Source: Paraphoma chrysanthemicola
Lineage: Eukaryota > Ascomycota > Dothideomycetes > Pleosporales > Phaeosphaeriaceae
Direction: 5' to 3'
DNA length: 64,000 nt
Assembly: GCA_020744225.1 (NCBI GenBank)
Contig: JAGMWG010000002.1
Coordinates: 682,001 to 746,000, forward strand
Shown here: positions 21,623 through 33,709 of the stretch, in pieces
How the letters are laid out: each line of letters starts with the position of its first letter
Position numbering within the stretch: the stretch's first letter is position 1
Made by a program: the position numbers and the translations under genes
The notes under the pieces: generated by a model
Told to the model about the DNA's origin: nothing
The model's database searches: none
What the model saw: only the letters and a program-made list of their open reading frames with translations

Positions 21623-22225
21623 TCACGACCCCCGATACGTCGTATACCCAAACGGCCCCAACAGCACCGGAACATGATAATGCTCACCCTTCCCGCCATC
21701 CCTAACCACAAACTTGACCTGCACCTCCGGAAAGAACGTCTTAACCCCTCTCTCCCCAAAATACCCCTCAGTATCGAAACTGAGACTATACATCTGGTCG
21801 CCCTGTGCATGGAACACGTCTTCGAGCGTTCGCGGGGACGTGAAGGGCGCGGGCGAACTGGGTGTCCAGGACGTTACGCGCCCGTCGGCGTTGGTGGTCG
21901 ATGTGAATGCTAGAGGCGTGGATGTGGGGATTGGGTTTGGGGTTGTTGTTGATGGGGGGTTGTGTCTATTTTGTGTAAAACATCGTTGTTAGTTTATATT
22001 GGTGCTGGAGTTGGGGTTGAGGAATGGAGAGGTGTGAGGAGGGACGTACAGTGTAAGTGTAACCGGGATATTACTCGCTGGCTTCCCAATCGTCGTGTCG
22101 AGCACGTGGCATGTAATCGGGGGCTTCTTTTCTGCCATGGTAGTCGCTGTGGCTGTTGGGTTTGGCGAGGCAGATAGTTGATTCGAGAGGGCGGAGATGC
22201 GTTGGGATGTGGTTGACGAGGGCAT
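21623..22225 (-). CDS. 5-hydroxyisourate hydrolase (transthyretin-like), likely peroxisomal
   Basis: Two exons (22050-22225 and 21623-21965; 84-nt intron) give 519 nt and 172 aa. Family marks: CHVLDTTIGKPA near residue 40, NADGR, and the C-terminal YRGS that defines hydroxyisourate hydrolases as opposed to vertebrate transthyretin. The enzyme converts 5-hydroxyisourate, the urate-oxidase product, to OHCU on the way to allantoin. The N-terminal 29 residues contain RISALSNQL, which fits the PTS2 peroxisomal signal (R, I/L/V, five residues, H/Q, L/A); a second ATG at residue 30 would yield a form without it. The core has a Pro/Thr-rich insertion after IPVTLTL. A purine-cytosine permease lies 14 kb to the right. 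Confidence 0.9.
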
Positions 22226-23270
22226 GCGACGCGGTTGGTTTTAATCTCAGAAGAGGTTGCACGCGCAAAGAGGTAGGTATATAAGTCCAATTGCTTCGGT
22301 GTCGTGTATCGTGCTGTGTTGTGTTGTGTCGTGAAGCTCAAGCTGTAGCTCAGGGTAGCTTTCGAAGCTAGATCGTACCGTAGATAATAGGTGCTCAATT
22401 GCAATCGCGAGCTTCTGGGTTTTGGGATCAATCGCAACTCGAAACACCGCAGAACTGCAGTTTATTTGAAGCAAAAAAAGAATCTTGCAAGTCCTCGCGA
22501 CAAAAAGCAATCCCCACCACCCCTCCATCCATTATCTCCAGATCGGCATCCTCCGATTCCCCTCCGCCGATCACCGCCTTCTCGAATCCACTCCCGCGCT
22601 CAACCACGAGTAAGTACCACCGCCGCTCAACTTTGTCCATTACACAAATTTCAGCAACATGTCAAGGGTAGTGTGCAGTGTAGCACAAAAGGCTTTGTGA
22701 TTCTTTGTGTAAACCACCGGCTATATTTGGGACGGCATAAAGCATAACCCCGTGCTCTAGTGTTCAAACGAAGCTATTGAAGCGTTTCACGATAGGGATG
22801 GGAGCCGAGAGACTGGAACGTCTGTGCTGGCGGGATGTACATCTTTACTTAGTAGCAATGGCTGAAACAATGCGATTGTGGGTTTCGTCTTGACTATCGA
22901 TACCGACATCACGATTCGGAGAATGCAGTCGCAATATCAAGAACATGGAAAAACTAATGGAGGTGGTATCGAGATCATTCATTCCAATCCATCCATTCCG
23001 CTCAAGTACATACATATAAGATAAAAGCTCTCCGTGCTGTCATCGCACGTGTCCACACTATGGTCTTGGGATATCAATAAGTCTGCAGGTCGTCTATTCA
23101 AGATGGCCATGCAATTTCGGGCCCAGCGTTTCCTAGTCTGGGGCTCCGTAGAAGCGAAGTAAATGGAAAGGTGCCGCGGTGGCTAGATCGCTAGTAACAA
23201 CAAATGTGCTCGCCCGGTCTCGTTGTGGAGCCGGGGGCATGCGCCCAAACGCCCATAGTCATGGTTTTGC
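22226..23270. other. Intergenic region between hydroxyisourate hydrolase and opy2
   Basis: It contains the hydrolase promoter and the 3' flank of the Opy2 gene. Frames of 70-118 codons near 22390-22750 lack motifs. No gene is supported. Confidence 0.55.
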
Positions 23271-24790
23271 TCAAAGTTCACTCCGGTTGATGTCCGAAAA
23301 CGGGCTCTGGTCTCGTCTCGATACTGCACTTCCGCGCTTCGACGGCGCTTCCTCAACAATGGGGGTCATGGGCGTGCGGAGACCGGCAGAGGTGTCGTAT
23401 GATGTGATGCGCTGCGACATGGCTGGCCGTGGTGCTTCAAGCGCTGAGTTGTCTGAGAATGGGCTTTGCTGGTTTGTGGGTGTGTCTTGAGTGTCGGTGA
23501 AGACGTCTGAGTCGCGGCTGCTGGCCGAATTGCGGAGAAGCGTTCGGTTTGCGCGAGCGTGCTCTTCGTCGGAGTCTGATTCGGAGTCCGTGTCCACGTC
23601 GCCTGCCCGCCTGGCGCGTGCATGTGCAACGCCATCGTCTGACGACGTGACAGAGAAGTCGGTAAGAGGTCGGGCCGCAGGTACGAGGACTTCGGGTGTG
23701 TTGACTGCTGTCCGATCGTTGCTGAAAGACGAAGAGTTGGTAGAGCTCTTTGGGGGCGTGCTTTGGAGGTCCGAGGACTTCTTCTTAGTGATATTCAAGG
23801 CGCGTACCGGGCCTAGCTGAGCAGTGCTGCGAACAGAGTTTGCCGGGCTGAGTCCCATGACACCGGGCATCTGGATGCGAATCTGCTTGCCCGCATGCTT
23901 TGGGTCGATATGCGGGACAGGCGGTGTCTCCAAGCCAGGGGTTTCAGCTGGGCTGCCGTTGGACTTGACGCTGACCACAGCCGCTTTTCCGCGGACAATG
24001 GTCTGAGCTGGGAGAGGAGAGACGATGGCGTTCTGGCGGTACATGGTCGAGGCGACACTTGCACGCGCAAAGCTAGGTGCAATGCTGGTGCGACCGGCCG
24101 TGCTGGTAGAGGCCATCGAGTCTCGGAAGTCGGGGAGGAAGAAGTGCTGGTCGGCGTTGGAGTACGGGCTGCTCATGCCAGACGAGGGAGACATGGCAGG
24201 AATCGGAGGCACGGGCGGAACGAGCAGGTCTGGCGAGCCGGGGCCTGAGCGGTTCGTGACGCCGGGGATGTATGCGATCTGGATGATGTTGGAGGCGCGG
24301 GTGAGGACGGACGAAGCCATCGAGGCCACGGTGTGCGTCGACGCTCGTGCGCTCCGCCGCGACGCAAAGTCGTTATCCACCTTCTCCTGCTCCTGCATGT
24401 CCATCTCCTGGAAGTCGGCCTCCGAGTATGGCCGCCTCTTTCCCTTCAGACAGTACTTCCACACGACGAATGTGAGAATGGCGATGAAGGCGACTCCGCC
24501 GATGACGCCTCCAGCGATGGCGCCGACGTTGGGCTTGGAGGGCGCATCGTCGACGGCGAGCGGGTTGAATTGACACTGCACCATGGCGCACGCATCGCAA
24601 GTCTGGGTGCTCTGGATGCACATCTCGTTCTTGCCGCACACTTTGCCCTCGCAGCTCAACTCAGACTTATCGCACTGCACGCAGCGCTTCTCGAGGTGAA
24701 AGACATTCTCGATGTCTGCCAGGTGTTAGCAAGTCTTCGCGGTGACGGCACGGTGATGTGCAATATACCTCGCAGCGCGCGGGCCGACAT
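23271..24790 (-). CDS. opy2: Opy2-type membrane anchor of the HOG/filamentation MAPK pathway
   Basis: Two exons: a 22-nt first exon (24769-24790) and 23271-24715, joined across a 53-nt intron; 1467 nt, 488 aa. The N-terminal ectodomain has eight cysteines within residues 19-55, with the Opy2 pattern CVQCDKSELSCEGKVCGKNE. One transmembrane helix follows (about 72-95, GAIAGGVIGGVAFIAILTFVVW), then a basic stop-transfer stretch and a long Ser/Pro-rich cytoplasmic tail. In yeast, Opy2 anchors Ste50, and thereby the MAPKKK Ste11, to the plasma membrane in the Sho1 branch. No signal peptide is needed for this type III topology. The tail has several TP/SP sites that may be phosphorylated. The gene lies near an Atf1-type factor, the opposite end of the same pathway. 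Confidence 0.88.
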
Positions 24791-27597
24791 GGTGGTGACA
24801 GCAGCGGGGACTCAGGAGATCAGCGGTCCAGGGTCTTTTGGCAGATGCAGCCAGCTGTCTTGCACGTTTACAGCCAGTACGAGCAACGACGTTCCCGTGA
24901 GCGTGTCCCGGTACGATGCAAGTGGTGTGCGACGGGCTGTGCCTGGTGGTCGAGGACAAAGAAGGAGCGATCGAGCAGGTCCGGCGCTACGAGCAGAATC
25001 GGGAAGGAGGCGGACGGCCAGACAGCGCCTGCGGCAGGCACGAACAACGAATGTAGCGAGGGGATAACGAGTGGCAGACGACGGCAAGCAGTCGACAAAG
25101 AGGCGGATGGATGAGGAAGAGGCGGTGCGAATGCCCGGCACAGCGAGGCCTGGGGAGGAGGCGGCGTAAGATGAGTGCTACGGCTCCCGGCCTGGCTGTT
25201 GGGGTGTGGGTCGGGCCTGGCTCGCACAGGGTAAAGCCGCGCGTGTTTCGTCTCTCCCGCTCTGGCCAGGCGCTGAGTTGTGCACGCGGCTTGTGATCTC
25301 AAGATAGTAGTGCACAAGAAAACGTCTCAAACACGATCATGGACGCTCGAATTGGTGTTGTAGTGGCCTTTCCGCAGCCCTCAGCGCAGTGCGGGAGGGG
25401 ACAATATGTAGCGTCCACACCCTTTCAGCAGCTGACTTGGACCACCGTCCCGTTCCTGGCTGGTGGCGTTGGCGTGCAGGAACGACAATCTATTTGCAGC
25501 CCTGGCGGCCGGCGCATCCCTTCAAGAAACTTGATGCCATCTCGCGTCTTTGTGCGACTCGACCCATCAGACTCCAGTCTGCACGGTGCAGCCTCTCCAG
25601 CGGCCATGCAGACGTGTTGCCCAGCGGTGCACTCTCCATCTGCCGCTGACGCTGACCGGGAACGAGAGAAACAAAGATTGCGAATGCTTGCGTCGCTCAT
25701 CAGCACTATGACCGCCTGATTGGCCCTGATGTGCTGGGTAAAATGCTGCCATGCCGTCCAGATTGAGCTCCGCTGCCACCAACCCACATCAATATATCGA
25801 TATCGCCCTTATCAACCACCACGTGCAACCATCTCTACATTCTTGATGCTGCAGTGTGCGTGTGTGTGCTGCTGAATTTGAGCTGGAGAGCATGAATCAA
25901 TCTCCGATAATCCAGTTGAGACGGCAAGCACAGCATGACGCCAGCCACTGCGACCGCCATGCCGACAAGAAATGCCATGCACAGCAAAACGTCCGCTTCG
26001 TAATTCCTTCGCTGCAGCTCTCGCCAGCAACGTTCGCTGGTGCAACATCCTCCAAGCACACTTTTGCCGATGATTCGCCAGTCCTGTAATTTGCCGTGCC
26101 TCTCAGCGAACCACACGCCCTCGTTTCATCAAAAGTCTGCCCTTTTTCTCTGGGGTAGTACGCGCAATTTCCGCCCCTCAGCCACTCAGACTGCGGGAAC
26201 GAGAAAAGTCGTGCAATGATGTGTACAACGCTGGTGGGTCTCCCTTGCGCGGAGAATAGTCATCCTGCGGACATCGCAGGTCGAGACTGCCTGAAATGTG
26301 GAGACGAGACGCAGCGCATCGACCTCAACGAATGCATCCGGGCAGAGTGAGTGTTTCGTTGTGTGCACACCACGATGACTGCGCTTGCTTGCAGCCGGTC
26401 CATCTTCTTCGTCTCCACGACACGGCACATTTCTACTCAGCATCCCGACTCTTCTACGATAAATGATCTTAACTGCAGCGTTCCCCGCACTATCAGTGCC
26501 AATCCTCTTCGCCAATCTACGCATGAACCGGCGCGTTCGTGGAACGGCCGATACTGTCGATCTTCATGCGATGGGCGCGGATCAAGCGCCGCAACACCAT
26601 TGTCGATCTCGCGTATACTAAGAGGAGACTATTGTGCTGATCAGCTTCCAAATCTTGAAAGGGCCCGGCTGCATGAAGAAGAGTGCTCGCAGTCCTTGAT
26701 TCTGAGCATGAAAATTGCTTGACGCAAATCATGAGAACCTTGACTTAGTAGGCAACCTATCCTTAAATCATCAGATAAAGTCAATGTCGACCTCGCTGGT
26801 CGGCTGCGAGCTCTCGATGTAACGACACTCAAGAGTTGATGAAGGTGATAATGGATAAGTAATCGCGACCCCTGGATTCCAAAGTATCATCCTGAAATCC
26901 TGTCTCTGGACTTGTCTTCTGCTCGACCATTTTTGATCACTTGTCTTTCTCTCCTGTTGCAGATTGATGCCATGACATCTCCTGCTGAGCCCAACAGCTG
27001 CTCTAAGAATGCGGTTGTGGTTCGGCCCCAATACTCCATGCACGCGGTTTGGTTTCCTTCGTCATGAATCTTACTACTCTGCCACTGTCTCCCGTCAACT
27101 TTCAACTCAATCAATATCATTCATATGACATACTTTCCACTTTCAAACCGAGCCACGTAATCAATGCAAAGTTCCTCCACCTTTCCTTTTCTTCTTGTAC
27201 ATACAATCAAAGTATGCACCAGTTCAAACCCCCTTTTGGAAGATGACTTGAATATGGTACGACCTACCGGTTGCCAGCGTCCGTAGCGGCAATAACAATC
27301 TGGTGGTTGGATCACCCAACGGGTCTCGTCGCACTGGTGCTCTGCACCACAACCATGGAACCCGCACGTACAACACGGTACTTCGCCATTCGCTGCGTTT
27401 GCCTTTCACGTGCACCATGGAACACAAGAGCGTGATTGCACACCGGACACTGAGGCGCTCCGACAACCAGACTTCGTGTGCACAGCAACAAACATCGTCT
27501 CAGCAACCTTGGACAAGAACGACAGCCATCCCTTCACCCAAGCAGTACCTCACCACGAATAACAGCATCTCCAGTCCACCTGGGAAGAAGGATAGCA
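24791..27597. other. 2.8 kb gene-poor stretch
   Basis: This is the Opy2 promoter plus the upstream region of the small membrane-protein gene. Frames of 60-150 codons occur on both strands, especially opposite each other at 24800-25300 where GC is high. None has an ATG start combined with a motif or splice partner. No RNA gene or repeat was seen. Confidence 0.5.
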
Positions 27598-28288
27598 ATG
27601 CCCGTTCCATCCACCCCAGTCAGGGGCCACGCCACCCTGCACTCACCATCACCACCTAACCAAACCCCCATCGACTCGCCCTCACCATCGACTTCGCAAC
27701 CCCCCTTCCACCCTGATTGCGCAGCCTCGCTTGTCTCCTGGCCCTCCCACCCCATCTCCTACCCCGGCGCCCTCGACACCAACTACGCATACTCCAACCC
27801 ACCCAGCGACTACGACGATAATCTATACACCATCTCCGCGGCATGGGCGTTCGAGCCCACACCCCAAAAGGGGCGTACTCCGTTCCGCACACATATCCGT
27901 ACAACTATCCTTGCGACGTTCCTGCTGGGCGTTGTGTTTGCGTTTAACGCATCCTTTCCGCTAATTGTGCTTCTGGCGCCGAAACCAGAGATACATAGAT
28001 GGACGCCTGAGGGGGTTATGTGTGCGACGTGTGGGGAAGTGGCGGCGAGGAACGGGGATGAGGGGGTATTGGAGTTGGTTGGGTGTAAGGGGAGGGAGGA
28101 TCAAGATGTGAGTATATTGTTGATTTGTGCATTTGAGTGGGCAGGGCCTGTGTGAATGGGAATGCTAATGCAGTAAGTAGAGTTTTGCTGAACAGCATCG
28201 TCACAAGTCGAGAGAGGGTAGGTTGAGTGGCATGACGACGTGTTGGGTGTTGCAGGAGGGGAGGGATGAATGGTTGAATGTTTTGTAG
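27598..28288 (+). CDS. Small single-pass membrane protein, function unknown
   Basis: The main exon 27598-28107 (170 codons) starts at an ATG (MPVPSTPVRG). The frame continues upstream only from a GTG, so this ATG is preferred. A GTGAGT donor at 28108 and a TTGCAG acceptor ending at 28255 give a short last exon, 28256-28288, for 180 aa in total. The first 100 residues are Ser/Pro/Thr-rich; one hydrophobic helix (about residues 105-130, TILATFLLGVVFAFNASFPLIVLL) follows. The C-terminus contains a CATCGE pair. I do not recognise a family. If the intron is not spliced the protein would end 16 codons later at 28155. Confidence 0.55.
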
Positions 28289-29007
28289 GATGGGAGGGGA
28301 ATTGAGAAGTACTGCGGAATGGGGGAGGGGACTGGGTACTGGTCTGGCGAGGTGCTCAAAGTTGGTTTACATGTGGGTGATTGATGGCTGTCGGCTCACA
28401 CTCAACTGCTACTAAGAGGACCATATGGACAAGATACTAAAGTACCAGTTCTTACTCAAAATCTTGCACAGGCTGTAGCAGCTTTGGAACCCGTGAGCGG
28501 TTGAACATACTCCGTTATATTCGAAAAATTCCCAGAATGATAAGACATTCTAGGGTCTTGGTAAGGTAAGTCTTAAGTATTGTGGACTTGGTGATATCGC
28601 TATATTTGGCGATGCTTAGAATGGTGGTTTGGCTAAACATGATAGAATTGGCCGGGGGCCTGAGCGGTGGGAAGGGTTGCAACCTCGGTTCGACTTTCCT
28701 CTTCTTCATGCACCTCACAAGCACCATACACGCCTGCGCCGGGGACACATTTACCACTCAATTGCAAGGCCTTAATGCAGCTGGAAGTATCTCAGAGCTT
28801 TCGTATTTCTCCCCAAGTCATCCTCCCGCTTGAGGTCGCGCACGTTGGGCTGCTGCCTGGGAGTAGAAGACAGATTACGATTCGTTCGAGGAGTAACGCG
28901 TGCATACAGCCAGGACGCCTCGAAACGGCCTCCTCTTTCACCACCAATCTTTCGTTATCGACACTCTGTATGAGGTAACTTGCTACTCAAGCACGCTTTC
29001 CAACAAA
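28289..29007. other. Intergenic region, nothing recognised
   Basis: It has AT-rich tracts and no motif-bearing frame. It separates the small membrane-protein gene from the F-box-like array. Confidence 0.55.
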
Positions 29008-29670
29008 ATGGCCTCAATCATCCGACTCATCACCTGTACGTCAACTCATCCCGCATCGCATGATCACTAGCATGGTACTCACTGTAATCTCCCAGCGGCA
29101 CTGCCCACATTTCTCTCCCAGACCTATTCCAATGAAATTACAGTCGCATGGGACGACTTGCCCGACTACCTTGCCGTCTTCAAGGACTCTATGGTGCCAG
29201 CATCCCGGCCGCCTATATGCCTTAAGATCGACCTGACATACAAGATACACCCTGATAAAAAGCACGTAACCACCCGAACTGTCGATATACTTCCTCTGAT
29301 CCGACTCCGTCAACGATATCCACGCATGAGCATTGAATGCCTCCACCACTATCCAGCATCCGCGGTCAAGGTTCAATACGATTGTGAAGAATTTATACAC
29401 CTCATCTCAATCAAAACGCCTAGCTGGCTTGACTTTACACGGAACAGCTTGGATAGGATCGAAGTCCACCGCATGGTCAAGTACTGCGGATATGTCAACT
29501 TTGTGCTGAAGCCAGGGCACGAGCCTGAGGGTTTTGTCGAGGCAAGAAAGCAAGAGGGGTTGCAATTGGCGAGCTTTTCGTATTTGAGGGACATGGGGGT
29601 GCTACAGACGCCGAATGATTGGTCTGATATGTTTCTGGTAGCAGCGAAAGAGATGGAAGAGAAGAGTTGA
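29008..29670 (+). CDS. N-terminally shortened member of the F-box/2EXR-like family
   Basis: Model: exon 29008-29035 (28 nt with ATG), intron 29036-29095 (GTACGT donor, TCCCAG acceptor), exon 29096-29670; 603 nt, 200 aa. The segment ITVAWDDLPDYLAVFKD and the downstream VDILPLIRLRQRYPR parallel EVDWDELPHYMTTFHAD and VDILPLLQLKAG of the next gene, so the two are paralogues. Unlike its neighbours it lacks the LPxELRxxIY segment; the first 25 residues do not resemble the family. It is therefore either a truncated paralogue or a pseudogene whose 5' exon was lost. Function is unknown. Confidence 0.5.
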
Positions 29671-29879
29671 GCGGTAGGTATAGTGAGCTGGGCACGTGAC
29701 TGTCCAGGTGAGCGCCGCTTGCGCTTGCCCAGTTGCTCTCACTTCATCCCCCACCACCACGCCGATCTGTCCTATTCGACGAAGATCGCCTCGGTTTCCG
29801 ATTAACTTGGGTAAGTATCGCGTACGACAAGGGCAACGCGCGATCACTGACACAACCTTCAGGCCACAATATATGCGCA

Positions 29880-30701
29880 ATGAGCGCCACAGCGAACACG
29901 GGTTTCCGCTTCCTCGATCTTCCTGCAGGTATATAGGGCCCCGTAATCACAAACACAATGCGACCGGACTAACTTCACCTAGAGCTGCGCAATCGCATCT
30001 ATGATCTAGCAGCGACTACAGACGACCCGATTCGTATCACGCGCGAAAAGACGTTACACCATCCTCACCGCTATGCTGGCCTGACCCGCGTCTGTCGCCA
30101 GATCCGCAAGGAGTACCTCGCGATCCAGCGCCGCGCAGCGCACCTCGAGGTTGATTGGGATGAGCTGCCTCACTACATGACAACCTTTCACGCCGATAAG
30201 AGCAGCAACGACTTTCGGCCGAAGTATCTAGATGTCAGGCTCACTTGTGCCTATGAATATAAAGAACTTCACGAACCGCATGTCGACATATTGCCACTCT
30301 TACAACTCAAAGCTGGAGCCACAGATATGGTAGTGCGCGTTACAAGCATCGTCTACGACGAAGGTGCATTCGTTAGGCAGATGAATGCACTTCTGGATGA
30401 AGCACGCCTCGACCTCCAACAACTGATCGACAACAATAACGAGGAATGGGTCCGATGCATCCGCTTGGGCCACTTCGATAGTATCATGGTTGGTCGTGAA
30501 ACGTGGCACGAGGGCGACGCGTCAATCGACATTGTGTTTGCACTGGATCAGAAGGAAAGTGAAGTGCTTAAACAGATCAAGCAATATTCAGAGTCGGGAT
30601 CCAACCTTGACTTGATGCGGAGATTTGGCTTCGGAGATACGGGATATCTGTGTAGTGGCCACTTTCTTGTGAGCACTAGTTCTATCATGGACAATGCTTA
30701 G
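29880..30701 (+). CDS. F-box/2EXR-like protein, LPxELRNRIY motif
   Basis: Two exons (29880-29928 and 29983-30701, 54-nt intron) give 768 nt and 255 aa. Splicing completes FRFLDLPAELRNRIYDLA at residues 9-26, the helix-turn motif that opens many Dothideomycete F-box-like or 2EXR proteins. LTRVCRQIRKEYLAIQRR, the second conserved element, follows. The rest has mixed alpha/beta character with no other known domain. True F-box proteins bind Skp1; whether this group does is unknown. It is the second of four related genes in tandem (29.0-35.1 kb), all on the plus strand. Confidence 0.75.
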
Positions 30702-31973
30702 GGGTCAGAGTCATTACAGTCGTCAGGTCGGGATAGTGACGATAGTGGCTAGTTCTTGGTATGCTCACAAGAAGTGTGCGATCTGACAGGTACCTCCGGT
30801 AACTTAAGTGGTGCCCGGTATGACTTCTCTGAATGCCTCAGACAGCTCGTCTCCTAGCTATCGAGTTGCAAATTTCAGTATAATCAAAGAATGATTCTCT
30901 CCATGTGCCCGTCTTGAGAGGCAACTGTGCTATTCTCTCCTTCTGGTGGCTGGGTCAATGGATTCACGCGTGATATCTCGTTAAAAGATTCATAGCCTGA
31001 ATGCCCTGTTTGCAATGACCACTGAACAAGCTACTTCGCTTGAGAGAGGCAAAGTGATATTTGAGGTAAGTGCAGGTGAATTTGAGTGCCTGTGGAGTTA
31101 CTGCCCCATTCGCCGACTGCTAGAGTAGCAGCGCGATCATGTCTAGCTTGAGGTGTAGTGTATGATCAGTTCGATCACATTTTCCTTCATCTATTGAATC
31201 GAATCTGCAAGGAGACAACAGGTCTTCATACGGATTGCAGTACACCGTAAAGACGATAATATTCCCACGTCTGTGACGGGGCAACTATGCCATACCTCGT
31301 TACTAACGACTTGCGGTTATTTTGATCTACTGCACACCAAGCCGTAGCGGTTGGTGCAGAATGGCGGCAGCATGAGGTGCGAACCGAGCGCAACAGGTGT
31401 GGCTCATTCTCAAGATATCAATTTTCGTGAGCTTGCGTATCTCCTCGTCTGGAATTTTGAATAGGATGTTACGCCACGCAGTTGCTGCCCGCAACTGCCA
31501 ACGATTCTCATCTGATGCAGCTGCATCTGACTGCGCACATTCGGAAGCTTTGCCTAACACTGCAAACGCCGCTTTGCGGCTTGCCTACCGTGCATACGGG
31601 CCTCATGGATTCCATACTCACCGAACCCTTATTGTTCTCAATGGATACTGCACTATTCGGCTCACCACCGCGCAATATATTGCCGTTGAGCCAACGCCGC
31701 AAGTCGCCTTCCCCAGTACCATTGTCGTGGTCACCCTCGATTTCGATTGCAGGCCACTGCATATCCTCGGAATCTGCCTTCATGTCGTCTTTGGAGTATA
31801 CGCCTTCACCTGGACTTTGCCACCCATGCGAGGCTTAAATATCGCGCATCCCCGGCTCCGCGTAGCTTTTTCCTGCACCGCAACACAACCTCAACTCAAC
31901 GTTGACAATTTCTCCGAACCACCAACCTCCAGCTCGTCGACCACTACCCCAAGGTAGCCAAGACTCGGGCACC
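30702..31973. other. Intergenic region within the F-box-like array
   Basis: This 1.3 kb contains a 187-codon frame (31397-31957) that begins at GTG and has no motif. It may lie in the long 5' leader of the next gene. No other feature was found. Confidence 0.5.
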
Positions 31974-33709
31974 ATGTCGTAAGTGCATCATTCCCACATT
32001 GAGAAACTGCGGTTGTATGCAATGAGCATCCACCACATGATGAGGGTGAATGATGACGATGAGCCACGCTAACTCGATATGAATCACACAGACCAAATCG
32101 GCCTTTCGAGCTTCCTTCTCGTTACTCACGAGCCTCGACTCCTCTGCGCGCTTCCCGACCAAGCGACTCAACTCCGTCAACACCTGGTAAAGCCATGAAG
32201 AACACAACGCCCTCAACTCCAGCCCCTTCCGTGCAAGACAACGGCAACAACATCATGGCTTCAGAATCAGTGCAGATGCCTCCTTCCCCACGAGACTCAA
32301 CTGGGTTCTTTGCTGGTACCGCTACTCGGAACCCCACCAAGAACGCTGATGTCCCGATCCGTCCCAACACTCCTAGTAAACCTCACAAGAACATTGAACC
32401 GAGCGACCGTACGGACTCTGGCATCAAGAAGACCTCATCAAGGACATCATGTCACAAGAAGATGTCGAATGTATTGCTTGCACTCGAGAAGGCTGCCGAG
32501 AAGTCATTCCCGTTCATGAAACTTCCTGGAGGTAAGTGCAGGTACTCATAATGCCAGGTAATGTACTAATTGTGACCAGAGGTTCGCAACATGGTCTACC
32601 GCCACACTGAAGACAACCCTCGACAGGCTCTTCTTGTTCATCGTCCGCGCTACGCCTCACTTCGCTCTCGAACTCGAATGGATCGCGCCCGGACTCTGCC
32701 ATCTGACGTCGTTGATCAGGAGCTGAACCAAGAACTCAACAAGAAGAAGGGACGCAAGGAATCTGTGCCTCGCGAAACCAATCGTCCATTCTGGGGACTG
32801 ACTCAAGTGTGCCGTCAGATACGCACCGAGTATCGTCCCATCTACCTTGCCAAGCAGGAAATCGGCATGGATCTCACTGAAGTCGTGCGCTATCTTCAGA
32901 CGTTTTACTTCAACGCACCTACCGAGTTCCTCAAGCTAAACCTGAGCGGCCAGCGCACTGCCGACATGCCATTCAACGGCAATCTCACCATCGCTGTTGC
33001 TGACAAGCCTGGTCTGATCGAGCAAGCCAAGTTCGGCATCGAGGTCATCCCTCTGCTTGACCTGTGGGCGAATAGCTTCAAGATCGAGGCTGGCTTTGGT
33101 CGCTATCTTAGGCGAGACTATGTGCCTCAGACCGATGGAGAGGCCAAAGATCTGTAAGTCCGCCCCTTGTTTAATTCTCCATTTATATGGTTAATATGTC
33201 GCAGCTACCGCCTCTTCGGCCGCCGTGTCATGAGGAATCGCCAATGCTCCGGCATGAACAACATGTGGCGTACCATTCTGCGCACTCGCCTCCTCGCCTC
33301 CGTTACTCTGCATCGCATGCCCGCTACTCAGACCATGAGTGTTGCGGCTCTAACAGCTGCTGGTTTGGCGGTTGTTCTTCCTCGTCCCAATCCGCCAGCT
33401 CCTAACCTTCAAGCTGGCAACGCGCCTGCTGGCAACACCACCCCGGCGACCCCGGTCTATGTGATCGTCCGAGCGGGAAGTGCTCAAGCCGCTGCCACTC
33501 CTCCACCGACGACTGAATTTGTCAACGTCCAGCCGCAGCCGTACATCCACATTCTGTTTCGCCCAGAGTGTGCAGAGCCATGGATGACGCAGTTCGTGTC
33601 AGAGATCCCGAAGGACCCAGACTGGCTCACGCTGCGCGGTTTCGGTGGTATGGAATTCTTCGACGTCAAGGTTGGTGTTGCACCTCCAGGCTATGATCGC
33701 CGGGTTTGA
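31974..33709 (+). CDS. F-box/2EXR-like protein with long Ser/Pro N-terminus
   Basis: Four exons: 31974-31978 (only 5 nt, ATG plus two bases), 32092-32531, 32580-33153 and 33205-33709; 1524 nt, 507 aa, all junctions in phase. The first intron has a GTAAGT donor, a GCTAAC branch site and a CACAG acceptor. The first 140 residues are a disordered Ser/Thr/Pro region. The junction at 32531/32580 builds MKLPGEVRNMVYRH, the family motif, followed by the second element LTQVCRQIRTEYRPIYLAKQ. The C-terminal third holds a Pro/Ala/Thr linker and a final domain ending PGYDRRV. Function is unknown; it is the largest of the four local paralogues. Confidence 0.75.

Noticed and set aside
24333..25067. 244-codon plus-strand frame opposite and upstream of opy2
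   Set aside because: Mirrors the GC-rich Opy2 exon and promoter; no domain, and the minus strand has the eight-Cys Opy2 head.
31397..31957. 187-codon plus-strand frame upstream of the 31974 F-box-like gene
   Set aside because: Starts at GTG, no family features, and most likely lies in the leader of the next gene.
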